Shown here: positions 25,984 through 34,844 of the stretch, piece after piece
Layout: every line of letters begins with the position of its first letter
How positions within the stretch are numbered: the first letter of the stretch is position 1
NCBI GenBank assembly: GCA_014075275.1
Contig: CP046179.1
Coordinates: 1,993,932-2,057,931 of the forward strand
Reading direction: 5' to 3'
DNA from: Boseongicola sp.
GTDB taxonomy: Bacteria > Pseudomonadota > Alphaproteobacteria > Rhodobacterales > Rhodobacteraceae
Length of the DNA stretch: 64,000 nt
Notes under the pieces: generated by a model
The model's database searches: none
What the model saw: only the letters and a program-made list of their open reading frames with translations
Told to the model about the DNA's origin: nothing
Position numbers and translations under genes: made by a program

Positions 25984-27216
25984 TTAGTCAGCAGTCTCGA
26001 TCAGCTTGACGTAAGACGCCTGAACAGCTTCGACCGTCATAGAGTGGTCGTTCCAAAATTCGGTCATCAACGACTGAATTTGGTTCTGAGTGTCTGCAGA
26101 GAATGCATTCACGCCATCTGGCAGAACGTTGCCGTCAGCAAGGATCTTCAGACCCTTCTTCATGCAATCGTTTGCAGCCGAAAGATCGACGTCGCCACGA
26201 ATTGGCAGCGAGCCTTTCTTGAGGTTGAAGGCCACCTGAACTTCTTTCGAGATCAGCAGCGATGCCAGTTCTTTCTGGGCAGCTGTGATTTCCGGATCGT
26301 CGTTCAGTGGGAAGTAGAATGCGTCACCGCCAGTTGCGATGATTTCATTCACGCCCAGACCTGGAAGGCAGGTATAGTCTTCACCAGCAACCTGATTGGC
26401 CACCTGGAATTCGCCCTGTGCCCAGTCACCGTGGATCTGACCGCCAGCTTTGCCGGTGATCACAAGGTTGGTTGCCTGGTTCCAGTCATTGACGTTCGAA
26501 CCAACTGACAGCTTACGCGCGCCGTCATAGGCTTCGAAGACTTTGGTCATTGCTTCGCCAGCGGCGGCGTCTGAGTTTTTGTTGGTCAGCACGTCAAGAT
26601 AAAGGTCCGTTCCGCCAATTGCGACCATGATCGCATTGAACGCCAGCTCGGTCTGCCAGGACTGCTGTCCCATTGCCAGCGGCACTTTGCCGGCGGCCTC
26701 GAGAGCAGGTGCAGCGGCAACGAACTCGAACCAATCGCTTGGAACGTCTACGCCAGCTTCTGCAAAGGCGTCGTGGCTGAGCCACAGCCACTGTGGCGAA
26801 TGGATGTTAACAGGCACGCAGTAAACGCGGCCGTCGAGTGTGCAAGCATTCAGAAGACGAATAGGGTTCACCACATCTGCCCAGCCTTCAGCTTCGGCGA
26901 TGTCTGTGAGGTCAAGCATCAGACCAGCTTCGACAAGCTCTTCTGCCTGACGACCGTGGTTCAGCTGGGTAGCACCCATAGGCTCGCCACCGATGATACG
27001 GCTGATAATGATCGGACGAGCGGTGCCGCCGGAGCCAGCAATCGCGCCGTCAACCCAGTTGTGATCTGTGCCTTCATCGAACACTTTTGCGAACTCGGCA
27101 ACGGCTGCAGCTTCGCCGCCTGATGTCCACCAATGGGTGACCTCCAGGTCTGCTGCGGACGCGGCACCTGCCGCGCAAATGGCCGTTGTGGCCAGCAATG
27201 TTTTTGTTAGTTTCAT
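25984..27216 (-). CDS. Sugar ABC transporter substrate-binding protein
   Basis: 410 residues. A Sec signal peptide (MKLTKTLLATTAICAAGAASA) has a probable cut after ASA at residue about 22. The mature part is a type-1 solute-binding protein of the CUT1/GtsA-like group (VTHWWTSGGEAAAV near the start, GGQIHGDWAQGEFQ in the middle). A ribosome-binding site GGGAGGA precedes the ATG. It is the first gene of the operon, directly opposite a LacI-type regulator. Given GH43 and xylA in the window, xylo-oligosaccharide is the best guess for its ligand. Confidence 0.92.
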   Translation of the reverse strand: MKLTKTLLATTAICAAGAASAADLEVTHWWTSGGEAAAVAEFAKVFDEGTDHNWVDGAIAGSGGTARPIIISRIIGGEPMGATQLNHGRQAEELVEAGLMLDLTDIAEAEGWADVVNPIRLLNACTLDGRVYCVPVNIHSPQWLWLSHDAFAEAGVDVPSDWFEFVAAAPALEAAGKVPLAMGQQSWQTELAFNAIMVAIGGTDLYLDVLTNKNSDAAAGEAMTKVFEAYDGARKLSVGSNVNDWNQATNLVITGKAGGQIHGDWAQGEFQVANQVAGEDYTCLPGLGVNEIIATGGDAFYFPLNDDPEITAAQKELASLLISKEVQVAFNLKKGSLPIRGDVDLSAANDCMKKGLKILADGNVLPDGVNAFSADTQNQIQSLMTEFWNDHSMTVEAVQASYVKLIETAD

Positions 27217-27232
27217 TCAGTAGTCCTCCCTT

Positions 27233-27279
27233 TACTAAATCGTTTCAGAAAGAGTTAAATCGATTTAGATTTTAAAATC
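27233..27279. promoter_or_regulatory. LacI-type operator region of the xyloside cluster
   Basis: A perfect 12-bp palindrome TAAATCGATTTA lies at 27256-27267, with a degenerate copy CTAAATCGTTTCAG upstream of the ABC operon at about 27234-27247 and another palindrome GATTTTAAAATC at 27268-27279. They fill the intergenic space between the binding-protein gene and the divergent LacI regulator gene. The central CG and dyad symmetry fit LacI-family operators. Confidence 0.6.
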
Positions 27280-27395
27280 AAGCTAGATTTTCTCTTTGTT
27301 TTCTTGATAGAGATAGAGCAATTGTAAGCGACACACCGAAAAATGTTAGCGCATGACATTCTGAGCTATGAATGCGATTCGCAGGAAATGAAGCG

Positions 27396-28424
27396 ATGGT
27401 AGACGACACAAAAACCGGACAGGATACGGGTTTGAGCGACGGCGAACGCCCGACGTTGAAAACAATTGCCCGCCTGTCGGGTTTGGCGGTGCCTACTGTA
27501 TCGCGCGCGCTGAGCGATGCCCCTGATATTGGTGTAAAAACCAAAGAGAAGGTACGTAAGATTGCGCGCGACATCGGCTATCGACGCAACCGGGCCGGAC
27601 TGCGTTTGCGTACCGGCAAGACAAACGTCATTGCCCTGGTACTTGGTGCGAATAAAGATGTCATGAACCACACTGCACAGCTGATTGGCTCGATTGCTTT
27701 GGAGTTGCGCGAGACAGCCTATCATCTAGTGGTGATTCCTTACTTCGACGATCAGGCATTATTGGATCCGGTTCGCTATATTGTTGAAACCGGATCAGCC
27801 GACGGTGTGATTCTGAACAGAATTCAGCCCGAGGATGAACGCGTTGCTTATCTCAAAGAGCACAACTTGCCGTTTGTGACCCATGGGCGGACTTTGGATT
27901 GTCATACCCACGCTTATTTCGATTTTGACAATTCTGAGTTTGGGCGGGCTGCTATCCGCAAACTTGTTGAGCGAGGACGCAAACGCATTCTATTGGTGGC
28001 CCCTCAGCTGGACCAAAGTTACGCGCACCATACAATTGCAGGCGCGCGCGACGCCGCGAAGGAAGCGGGAATTGATGTCATTTTGCTGGAAGATGGCACA
28101 AGCGACATGGACTCGAACGAAGTCGCGGCGACTGTTGGTCGCGCGCTTGAAAATGACAGCGGATTGGATGGTTTAATCGCCTCTTCGCCTTCAGCGGCTA
28201 TTGGGGCGACGATGGCGGCAGAAATTGCCGGTTATTCACTTGGCGAGGACTTCGATTTGGTGGCTAAAGAGGCCATTCCCTTTCTGTCAGCGTTTCGCAA
28301 GGAAATGCTTGTAGTGCACGAAGATGTTTCTGAAGCCGGGTCCTTTATTGCGCGGGCTTTGATTCAAGCGATTGCCGAACCGGGTGCAAAACCCATGCAA
28401 AAGCTGACCGGCCTCAATAGCTGA
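27396..28424 (+). CDS. LacI family transcriptional regulator (xyloside cluster)
   Basis: 342 residues from the ATG at 27396 (an upstream ATG at 27372 is possible but lacks a ribosome-binding site). The DNA-binding helix-turn-helix is TLKTIARLSGLAVPTVSRALSD, here cited as TLKTIARLSGLAVPTV onward, followed by the hinge RKIARDIGYRRN. The C-terminal domain is a periplasmic-binding-protein-like ligand sensor. It is divergent from the sugar ABC operon with palindromes between, so it probably represses that operon until a sugar ligand binds. Confidence 0.9.
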   Translation: MVDDTKTGQDTGLSDGERPTLKTIARLSGLAVPTVSRALSDAPDIGVKTKEKVRKIARDIGYRRNRAGLRLRTGKTNVIALVLGANKDVMNHTAQLIGSIALELRETAYHLVVIPYFDDQALLDPVRYIVETGSADGVILNRIQPEDERVAYLKEHNLPFVTHGRTLDCHTHAYFDFDNSEFGRAAIRKLVERGRKRILLVAPQLDQSYAHHTIAGARDAAKEAGIDVILLEDGTSDMDSNEVAATVGRALENDSGLDGLIASSPSAAIGATMAAEIAGYSLGEDFDLVAKEAIPFLSAFRKEMLVVHEDVSEAGSFIARALIQAIAEPGAKPMQKLTGLNS

Positions 28425-28582
28425 GCAATAACAATCCTTTAATTTCAGTGTCTTAAAGCTGTTTCATCAGATTTAACTGGCGTTCATTTAAACGGCAGCA
28501 TGGTGTTAATCGAACTATGGCAAATTGCGTTAATCGAATCTGCAAAACAGGTCCCATCGAAACCAGATGATGGATAAAAGCT

Positions 28583-29647
28583 ATGAACCCTGCCACCCAG
28601 CTTGACCGCACACTCATCGCATCCGCGAAGTGGGCATTCACGACAAGGCGAGTATGCCGTGATGACGCTGCCGGCCTGAGCATTGATTTCAGCAATGCAA
28701 AGGCGGGCGATGTGTTGCTTTGCGAGATCAGATCAATCGGCCAGCACAAAAAGATCCAACTGGCCAATCGAAGATTATCCCTTAGTTACCCCGGAGATAT
28801 GGTTGTTCTGGTTTTGGGCGATCGCTATGCGCCGGACCAGTTTCTGGCAGCTGCACGTATTACCGGACCGGTGCTTCATCTGGCCGCTGGCGGAGGCATC
28901 GCCGGTGAGGTCGAGGCGGCACACGATGCAATGTCGCGCCCAACGTCACTGTCGCCTATCGGACTATTGACCGATGCAAGCGGAAAAACTCTGAACGTCA
29001 AAGACTATGCCCTTGCCCCCCAGCCCGGCAATGACGACATCACCGTGTTTGGTGTGTTTGGAGCTTCTATGAATTCGGGCAAAACGACTGCCACGGCAGG
29101 CCTGGCTCATGGATTTGTGCGCGGCGGCTATTCGGTCGCTGCTGTGAAGGCCACCGGCACTGGCGCATTCGGCGATTTCAACATGTTCGAGGACGCTGGA
29201 GCCCCAGCCATGGATTTCACCGATGTCGGCATGGCCACCACTTACAGAATGCCGATGGAAGACATTGAAGCCGGATTTGACACTTTGATCGGCACCGCTG
29301 CCAAAGGTGGCGCGGAAATCGTCGTGGTTGAATTTGCGGATGGCGTTTTTCAGCCAGAGACTCGGGAAATCCTGCGTGGATCACGGATTAAGCATCGTCT
29401 GGACGGTGTTTTGTTTGCCGCCCCGGACGCCCTTGGCGCCTATGGCGGTGTATCGATGCTGGAGCGCTTTGGTGTGACGCCATTTGCGATTTCCGGAATG
29501 GTGAGCTGTTCACCACTGGCAACCCGAGAGGCCGCAGAGGTCACGGGTCTGCCAATCCTAACTCAACAGCAACTTTGGGACCCAGGGTTGTTGTCCGGAC
29601 TAACCGCACCTTTGATGCGCTATTCCGGGCAACTAACGGCGGCATGA
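28583..29647 (+). CDS. P-loop NTPase-like protein of unknown function
   Basis: 354 residues. A clear P-loop, FGVFGASMNSGKTTATAG, lies around residues 155-172 and resembles that of DUF1611-type or dethiobiotin-synthase-like NTPases. Further on are VKATGTGAFGDF and EIVVVEFADGVFQPETREIL. The N-terminal 140 residues look like a separate beta-rich domain. I do not recognise an exact family. Its stop overlaps the start of the next gene as ATGA, and that gene is followed by a histidine kinase, so the three appear to be one operon. Confidence 0.6.
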   Translation: MNPATQLDRTLIASAKWAFTTRRVCRDDAAGLSIDFSNAKAGDVLLCEIRSIGQHKKIQLANRRLSLSYPGDMVVLVLGDRYAPDQFLAAARITGPVLHLAAGGGIAGEVEAAHDAMSRPTSLSPIGLLTDASGKTLNVKDYALAPQPGNDDITVFGVFGASMNSGKTTATAGLAHGFVRGGYSVAAVKATGTGAFGDFNMFEDAGAPAMDFTDVGMATTYRMPMEDIEAGFDTLIGTAAKGGAEIVVVEFADGVFQPETREILRGSRIKHRLDGVLFAAPDALGAYGGVSMLERFGVTPFAISGMVSCSPLATREAAEVTGLPILTQQQLWDPGLLSGLTAPLMRYSGQLTAA

Positions 29648-31224
29648 CCCACATTTCCACCTTTGCCGCCGAGGAGCGCGTCTTTGACGCGCTCCTCATT
29701 CCAATTTGCGGGGTGTTGCAAGCGGTTGCGCTTGGCATTGCCGTATTCGCGACGCGCGACATATTCGTTTCACTACATTCCGACGCAGCGCCTCAGAACC
29801 TCAGTTTTGTTGTGCTCGGATGCGCTGGCATTCTTGCTGCTGGGTTAGAGGCGGTGAGCCGAATTCGCGCCGAAGCCCTAGGGCAGAGCTATGCGATAAG
29901 CCTGCGCAACCGGCTTTATATGCATTTGTCCCGGCTACCGCGAAGTTCCATTACCAAGAAGCGCCTGGGAGGATTGGCTTTGCGTTTTGTTGGCGACCTG
30001 TCCGCCGCACGCAACTGGTTCGGACGCGGATTGCCGCGGATCGTTTCCGCGGTGATTGTTCTGCCTTCTGCAGGCTTTGTTTTTTGGCTGCTGGAACCAC
30101 AATTTTTGCTACCTGTCGTTGCTCCGATCGGTCTTTCGATACTTGTATCCATCGCGCTGATTTTCCGACTGGAGACACATCACCGAAACTTGCGTGGTCG
30201 ACGTGCGCGTATCGCAATTGATGCAATTGAGCGGCTGGCGATGTCGCCGGAGCTTGATCTGATGGGGCGGACCCGCAAAGAGCGTCGGTCGATGAAGAAG
30301 AATGGTCGACTACTGCTGGAGAACGCGGTTGCGCGTGCAGCAAGAGTTGGCCTTGTGCGGTTGACGTTACAGGCGGGCGCTGCGCTGGCGGCACTGTTGA
30401 TCCTATGGACGACGGCTGTGAATGCCATCGCGCCGGGTTTTGCGGCCGCAGGTCTTTCGATGATCGCTATTCTGATGATCCCGCTAACCGACCTGGCCGA
30501 CGCCTGGGATAAATATTGTGCATGGCGGATTGCACGGGAAAAACTGAACCGTATTTTCGACCTGCCCCAGCAGACCCGGAAGATCAGCGGTCTGGGATAT
30601 GCGGCCAGTATTCGGATATGTGGCGCATTTGACGGGCACAAATTGGACATTTCCGTGCCTGCGGGCGGGATTGCAGCAGTCACGGCTGGCAACGGATTAG
30701 ATACCTCAAGGCTATTGGCGGTCATTGCGGGGCTGGATGACGAACCCGATCTGGATGTGCAGTTTCAAGATCGCTCGACCGCCCTGCCCCGCATAGGATA
30801 CATTGGCGTCGAGCCTGTTGTTTTGCGGGGAAGTTTGCGCCGAAATCTGGCTTTGGGAACAACGAAGCGCCCAGACGATGCAACCATTGATGCGGCTGCT
30901 CACGCCTTCGGGCTTGGTCCATTGATGGAGAGGATCGGTGGTTTGGATGGACGCATCGAAGAGAGCGGGCGCAATCTTCGTATCGGTGAGCTTAACAGGT
31001 TGGAACTTGCGCGGACCGCTTTGACGCAACCGGATGTCGTTGTTGTCGACAGCCCACGCCTATCTGCAAACACACGATCGAAAGGACTTGTCGCTAACCT
31101 GCATCGGCGGCTGAACGCAACTATATTAATTGCCAACCGTGGCGACGCACCCATTGAAGGTGCGCTGGACGTAACTCCAGATAACGCCACATATCAAAGA
31201 GTGATCATCCCGCAAGGGGTGTAG
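29644..31224 (+). CDS. ABC transporter-like protein with degenerate ATPase domain
   Basis: 526 residues. The N-terminal half has about six membrane segments and looks like an ABC exporter domain of the CydD/CydC type (GLALRFVGDLSAARNWFGRGL). The C-terminal half aligns in order with a nucleotide-binding domain but lacks the key residues. The Walker A position reads TAGNGLDTSRLL with no GKS/T, the signature position reads NLRIGELNRLELART, and the Walker B end reads VVVVDSPRLS, with Ser where the catalytic Glu should be. It probably cannot hydrolyse ATP. The start at 29644 overlaps the upstream gene by 4 bp. Confidence 0.7.
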   Translation: MTHISTFAAEERVFDALLIPICGVLQAVALGIAVFATRDIFVSLHSDAAPQNLSFVVLGCAGILAAGLEAVSRIRAEALGQSYAISLRNRLYMHLSRLPRSSITKKRLGGLALRFVGDLSAARNWFGRGLPRIVSAVIVLPSAGFVFWLLEPQFLLPVVAPIGLSILVSIALIFRLETHHRNLRGRRARIAIDAIERLAMSPELDLMGRTRKERRSMKKNGRLLLENAVARAARVGLVRLTLQAGAALAALLILWTTAVNAIAPGFAAAGLSMIAILMIPLTDLADAWDKYCAWRIAREKLNRIFDLPQQTRKISGLGYAASIRICGAFDGHKLDISVPAGGIAAVTAGNGLDTSRLLAVIAGLDDEPDLDVQFQDRSTALPRIGYIGVEPVVLRGSLRRNLALGTTKRPDDATIDAAAHAFGLGPLMERIGGLDGRIEESGRNLRIGELNRLELARTALTQPDVVVVDSPRLSANTRSKGLVANLHRRLNATILIANRGDAPIEGALDVTPDNATYQRVIIPQGV

Positions 31225-31241
31225 AGAACCAGGAGGGACGC

Positions 31242-32681
31242 ATGCGCGTATCCGCGTTATTCTCAATTTACGGTTTTGTTTTCATGGCAACCGTGCTCGC
31301 TGTTTCGAGCATTACCCTGTGGAGTGGTCAACAGGCGCAGACTTCGGCTCAGCGCATTCAACTGGCAGAGGATTCCTATCACCGCCATTTGGCATTGCAG
31401 TCGAACATTTATCAGCTGTTGAAACAGCATGGTGACGCCCTGATAATCGGCGACCGCGACGACGGCGCGATGGAGCGTGAACTGCGCCAACGGATAGACG
31501 CAGATATCCAGCACATTAGGACCGTTATCGCGAAAGAGATCGAACTTGTCGGCGAAGAGGAGTTCGAAGAACTGGCTCTGTTGGCCGAATTGGAAAACAC
31601 CATCAATCGCCTGACACGCAGCTTGACTGCAGCGACGACCGAGAGCGGTTTAATCGACGAAGCGAGCCGGCGCGCTTGGTTGGTGGATGTTTTGGATCGC
31701 CAAATCGACGTGGAACTGTCGGAAATGATCGATGATGCGTTGGAAGAAGAGCAGGAGGAGGTTCGCGAAACGATTGAGGAGTCCGCGGCAATGCGGCTGC
31801 ATATCCGAAATGTGATCATTGTCACGATCGGGGCCGCTTCGCTGGTTTTAATCTGGTTCGTGTTCAGCTTCCGCCGCATGGTTAGACTGCCGCTTGAGCG
31901 TCTGATGGTTGCTGTAGATGCTTACAGCGACGGCAACTTTAGCTATCAGGCTGACATCAAAGGTGGCGCGGAATTCGCACAGCTGGGTCAACTACTGGAG
32001 GAAATGGCAGGGGGTCTTGGCAAGCGGGAACGCAGCCGAGCTGAACAACAGCAAGTATTGGAAAAGAACGTTAAGGAGCGCACATCTGAGCTACAGGCGC
32101 TGTTGCAAAAGTTCGAAACTTCTGAGGATAACCGCCGCCAGTTGATGGCAGATATCAGCCACGAACTGCGCACGCCCCTGGCAATTATCCAGGGCGAAGC
32201 CGAAGTCAGCTTACGAGAAACCGAGGATCAGAAATCTCAGACTGCGGATAGTTTTTCGCGAATACGCGACGCTGCGCGGCACACCAACCGGATCGTTCAG
32301 GACCTTTTGCTGATCGCCCGGCAGGAAGCTGGCAAGTTGCGATTGGATGTTCGCGAAACAGATATCGTCAATGTCATTCGGGACGCACTTTCGACTTTCC
32401 CGAACTCGGTCGAGTTCAATTTTGATGTAGAGGATTCGCGCGCAACCGTAGATTCGATGCGCATGCGCCAGTGCCTGTTGGCGGTTTTGCATAATGCCAA
32501 GCGGTATGGCGGCGACGAAATTTCCGTGGCGCTGCGAGACGAAGATGAGTCGTTGGTGCTGAGTGTTGAGGACAATGGCACCGGCCTGTCAGACTCTGAA
32601 AAGATGCAAGCTTTTAACCGGTTCTTCCGTGGGTCAAATGCAGCCGGGCTGTCTGAAGTCAGCGCCTATGGGTCCAAATAG
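31242..32681 (+). pseudogene. Sensor histidine kinase truncated by an IS element
   Basis: The ATG is preceded by AGGAGGGAC. There are two membrane segments (about residues 7-29 and 185-205) flanking an acidic periplasmic domain. A HAMP-like stretch follows, then the dimerisation box SHELRTPLAI with His307. The ATP domain has the N-box LHNAKRYG, DNGTGL and FNRFFRGS. After NAAG the sequence enters the IS at 32650, which supplies 10 foreign residues and a stop. The last glycine box of the ATPase domain is therefore missing and the kinase is probably dead. The partner response regulator is not adjacent. Confidence 0.85.
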
Positions 32682-32735
32682 CGTTATTTGATAAGAGAGA
32701 GTTGTTGGCTCATCGTAACCACTGAGGAGTGGATG

Positions 32736-33110
32736 ATGAGACAGACAACTGGAACTCGCAGGAGCCCTGGCGAGCAGATCGTCAAAGACATCAAACGGGC
32801 GACGCGCAAACAGTATTCGTCAGAAGAGAAGATCCGGATCGTGCTGGATGGCTTGCGTGGCGAAGACAGCATTGCTGAGTTGTGCCGTCGTGAGGGAATA
32901 TCTCAAGGTATCTACTACAAATGGTCCAAGGACTTCATGGAAGCTGGCAAACGGCGGCTTGCTGGAGATACGGCGCGTGCGGCTACGACCGACGAAGTCA
33001 AGGACCTGCGCCGCGAAGCCCGAGACCTGAAGGAGGTCGTTGCCGAGCAAACACTGGAACTGCGTCTTCTCAAAAAAAGCATGACCGGCGGTGGGGGCGA
33101 CCAAGAATGA
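32736..33110 (+). CDS. IS3-family transposase OrfA
   Basis: 124 residues with an N-terminal helix-turn-helix of the IS3/IS911 OrfA type (YSSEEKIRIVLDGLRGEDSI, then CRREGISQGIYYKWSKDF) and a C-terminal leucine-zipper-like helix (LKEVVAEQTLELRLLKKS). The ATG at 32736 is used because copy 2 retains only this one. The stop overlaps orfB as ATGA. An A7 run at 33072-33078 near its end could allow slippage into the orfB frame. Confidence 0.9.
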   Translation: MRQTTGTRRSPGEQIVKDIKRATRKQYSSEEKIRIVLDGLRGEDSIAELCRREGISQGIYYKWSKDFMEAGKRRLAGDTARAATTDEVKDLRREARDLKEVVAEQTLELRLLKKSMTGGGGDQE

Positions 33111-34087
33111 GGTATGCTGCATCTGAGAAGTTGGAGATCATCCGGCTTGTTGAGGGGTCGCATTTGTCTGCTCGTCGAACATTGGCAAAGCTGGGCATCC
33201 CCCGCACCACATTTTACCGTTGGTATGATCGGTATCGGCAGCGCGGCGACGCTGGCCTTGTGGATCAAGCGCCTAAGCCCAGACATGTCTGGAACCGCAT
33301 CCCCGACGAAGTCCGGCGCAAGGTCGTCAAGCTGGCGCTGCAGGAGACGGAGCTGTCGCCGCGCGAACTGGCAGTGACGTTCACGGATCGGGAGCGCTAC
33401 TTCGTCTCGGAATCTTCAGTCTATCGGGCCCTGAAGGCCCACGATCTGATCACCAGCCCGGCCTTTATCGTGCTCAAGGCGGCAAACGAGTTCAAAGACA
33501 AGACCACTGCGATCAACCAGCTTTGGCAAACCGACTTCACCTATCTCAAAGTGCTTGGCTGGGGCTGGTTCTATCTCAGCACAATCCTGGACGACTACAG
33601 CCGCTACATCATCTCGTGGAAACTCTGCACGAACATGCGGGCAGAGGACGTGACGGACACCCTGGATTTGGCGCTACAAGCATCAGGGTGCGATCAGGTT
33701 CACGTCATCCACAAACCCCGCCTCCTCAGCGACAACGGGTCCAGTTACGTCTCTGGCGATCTGGCTGAATGGCTGCAGGACAAAGGCATGAAGCATTCTC
33801 GGGGCGCACCATATCATCCCCAGACACAGGGCAAGATCGAGAGGTGGCATCAAACCCTGAAGAACCGCATCCTATTGGAGAACTACTTCCTTCCGGGAGA
33901 CCTCGAAACCCAGATCGAAGCCTTCGTCGATCACTACAATCACAAGCGCTACCACGAGAGCCTGAACAACGTCACACCCGCCGACGTCTACTTCGGGCGT
34001 GACAAAGCCATTCTAAGACAACGGGAAAGGATCAAACGAAAGACGCTCGAAGCGCGGCGCTTGCATCACAGACAGCGCGCCGCATAA
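33107..34087 (+). CDS. IS3-family transposase OrfB (DDE integrase core)
   Basis: 326 residues. An N-terminal helix-turn-helix (SARRTLAKLGIPRTTFYRWY) precedes the retroviral-integrase-like core. The DDE residues are Asp in WQTDFTYLKV, Asp in LLSDNGSSYVS and Glu in QGKIERWHQTLKN. The frame stays open upstream to 32921 in the -1 frame relative to orfA, so an OrfAB fusion could be made by frameshift; the ATGA overlap also allows coupled translation. The protein is identical to that of copy 2. Confidence 0.93.
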   Translation: MRYAASEKLEIIRLVEGSHLSARRTLAKLGIPRTTFYRWYDRYRQRGDAGLVDQAPKPRHVWNRIPDEVRRKVVKLALQETELSPRELAVTFTDRERYFVSESSVYRALKAHDLITSPAFIVLKAANEFKDKTTAINQLWQTDFTYLKVLGWGWFYLSTILDDYSRYIISWKLCTNMRAEDVTDTLDLALQASGCDQVHVIHKPRLLSDNGSSYVSGDLAEWLQDKGMKHSRGAPYHPQTQGKIERWHQTLKNRILLENYFLPGDLETQIEAFVDHYNHKRYHESLNNVTPADVYFGRDKAILRQRERIKRKTLEARRLHHRQRAA

Positions 34088-34161
34088 TAACATCAACCAG
34101 ACGAGCCAAACTCTTTACTTGTTTAAGCAACTCTTGGTTCCCAAAACCCTGACGACGGACA

Positions 34162-34844
34162 CGCTTGGGACTTCAGGCGTCTTGTTCGCAGCCAATGACG
34201 GGTATCAGCCTGATCCTGAGACGGCGGTGCACACATTCTGTCATGCCCTGCCCGGCACTTGGCATCAGATGGGTGTCATTCTGGCCGCGACGGATGCGCT
34301 GAATTGGTTTGCCGGATTGGTTGGCAGCGATGCTGCTGATTTGACGGCGAACATGAGTGAGCTTCGGGCACCCGGTAGAACGGTATTCCTGCCCTATCTA
34401 GGTGGCGAACGGACACCGTTGAATTCGGGGTCAGTGCGCGGGGGGTTCGTTGGATTGGACCATGCCACCGACAGAGCTGCGGCGACGCGAGCAGTATTGG
34501 AGGGCGTGACATTCGCTTTGGCAGACTGCCGCGATGCGCTTGCTGCAACCGGAACCGAGATTGAGACATGTTTCGCAATCGGAGGCGGCAGCCAATCAGT
34601 GTATTGGTTGAGGGCCATTGCAACCGCGTTAAATCTGCCGATTTCGGTGCCTGGAGCCGGTGATTTCGGCGGGGCGTTTGGGGCCGCGAGGCTAGGCATG
34701 ATGGCCGCGACCGGTGACACCAGCATTGCAACACCACCACCGGTAAAAACCGTGATCGCACCCGACACACCACTGACTGACGCCTTCGCCGAAGGCCACG
34801 AACGATACAAATCCGCTGCACAGTTTCTAAAGGGGTTCTCATGA
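34162..34844 (+). pseudogene. xylB: Xylulokinase, 3' remnant
   Basis: About 227 C-terminal residues of a FGGY-family xylulokinase: LGTSGVLFAANDGYQP, then LPYLGGERTPLNSGSVRGG and the ATP-binding AIGGGSQSVYWLRAIATAL. The N-terminal half (roughly residues 1-255 of a normal 480-residue enzyme) is missing, cut exactly at the IS right end. The IS end happens to read in frame into it (from a TTG at 34119). It overlaps xylA by ATGA, so xylA may now depend on transcription from the IS. Confidence 0.9.

Larger units (their letters stand above)
32650..34161 (+). mobile_element. IS3-family insertion sequence, copy 1 (1512 bp)
   Basis: The left end TGTCTGAAGTCAGCG and the right end (read inward) TGTCCGTCGTCAGGG form imperfect terminal inverted repeats of about 26 bp. 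Contents are orfA and orfB in overlapping frames. A copy of identical length lies inverted at 52849-54360. The 3-bp flanks (GGC left, CGC right) do not form a target duplication, and different broken genes lie on the two sides, so this is not a simple insertion. Confidence 0.92.

Noticed and set aside
25414-26508. Plus-strand open frame (364 codons) opposite the ABC permease and binding protein
   Set aside because: Antisense to two well-supported genes; low complexity typical of shadow frames; no start context.
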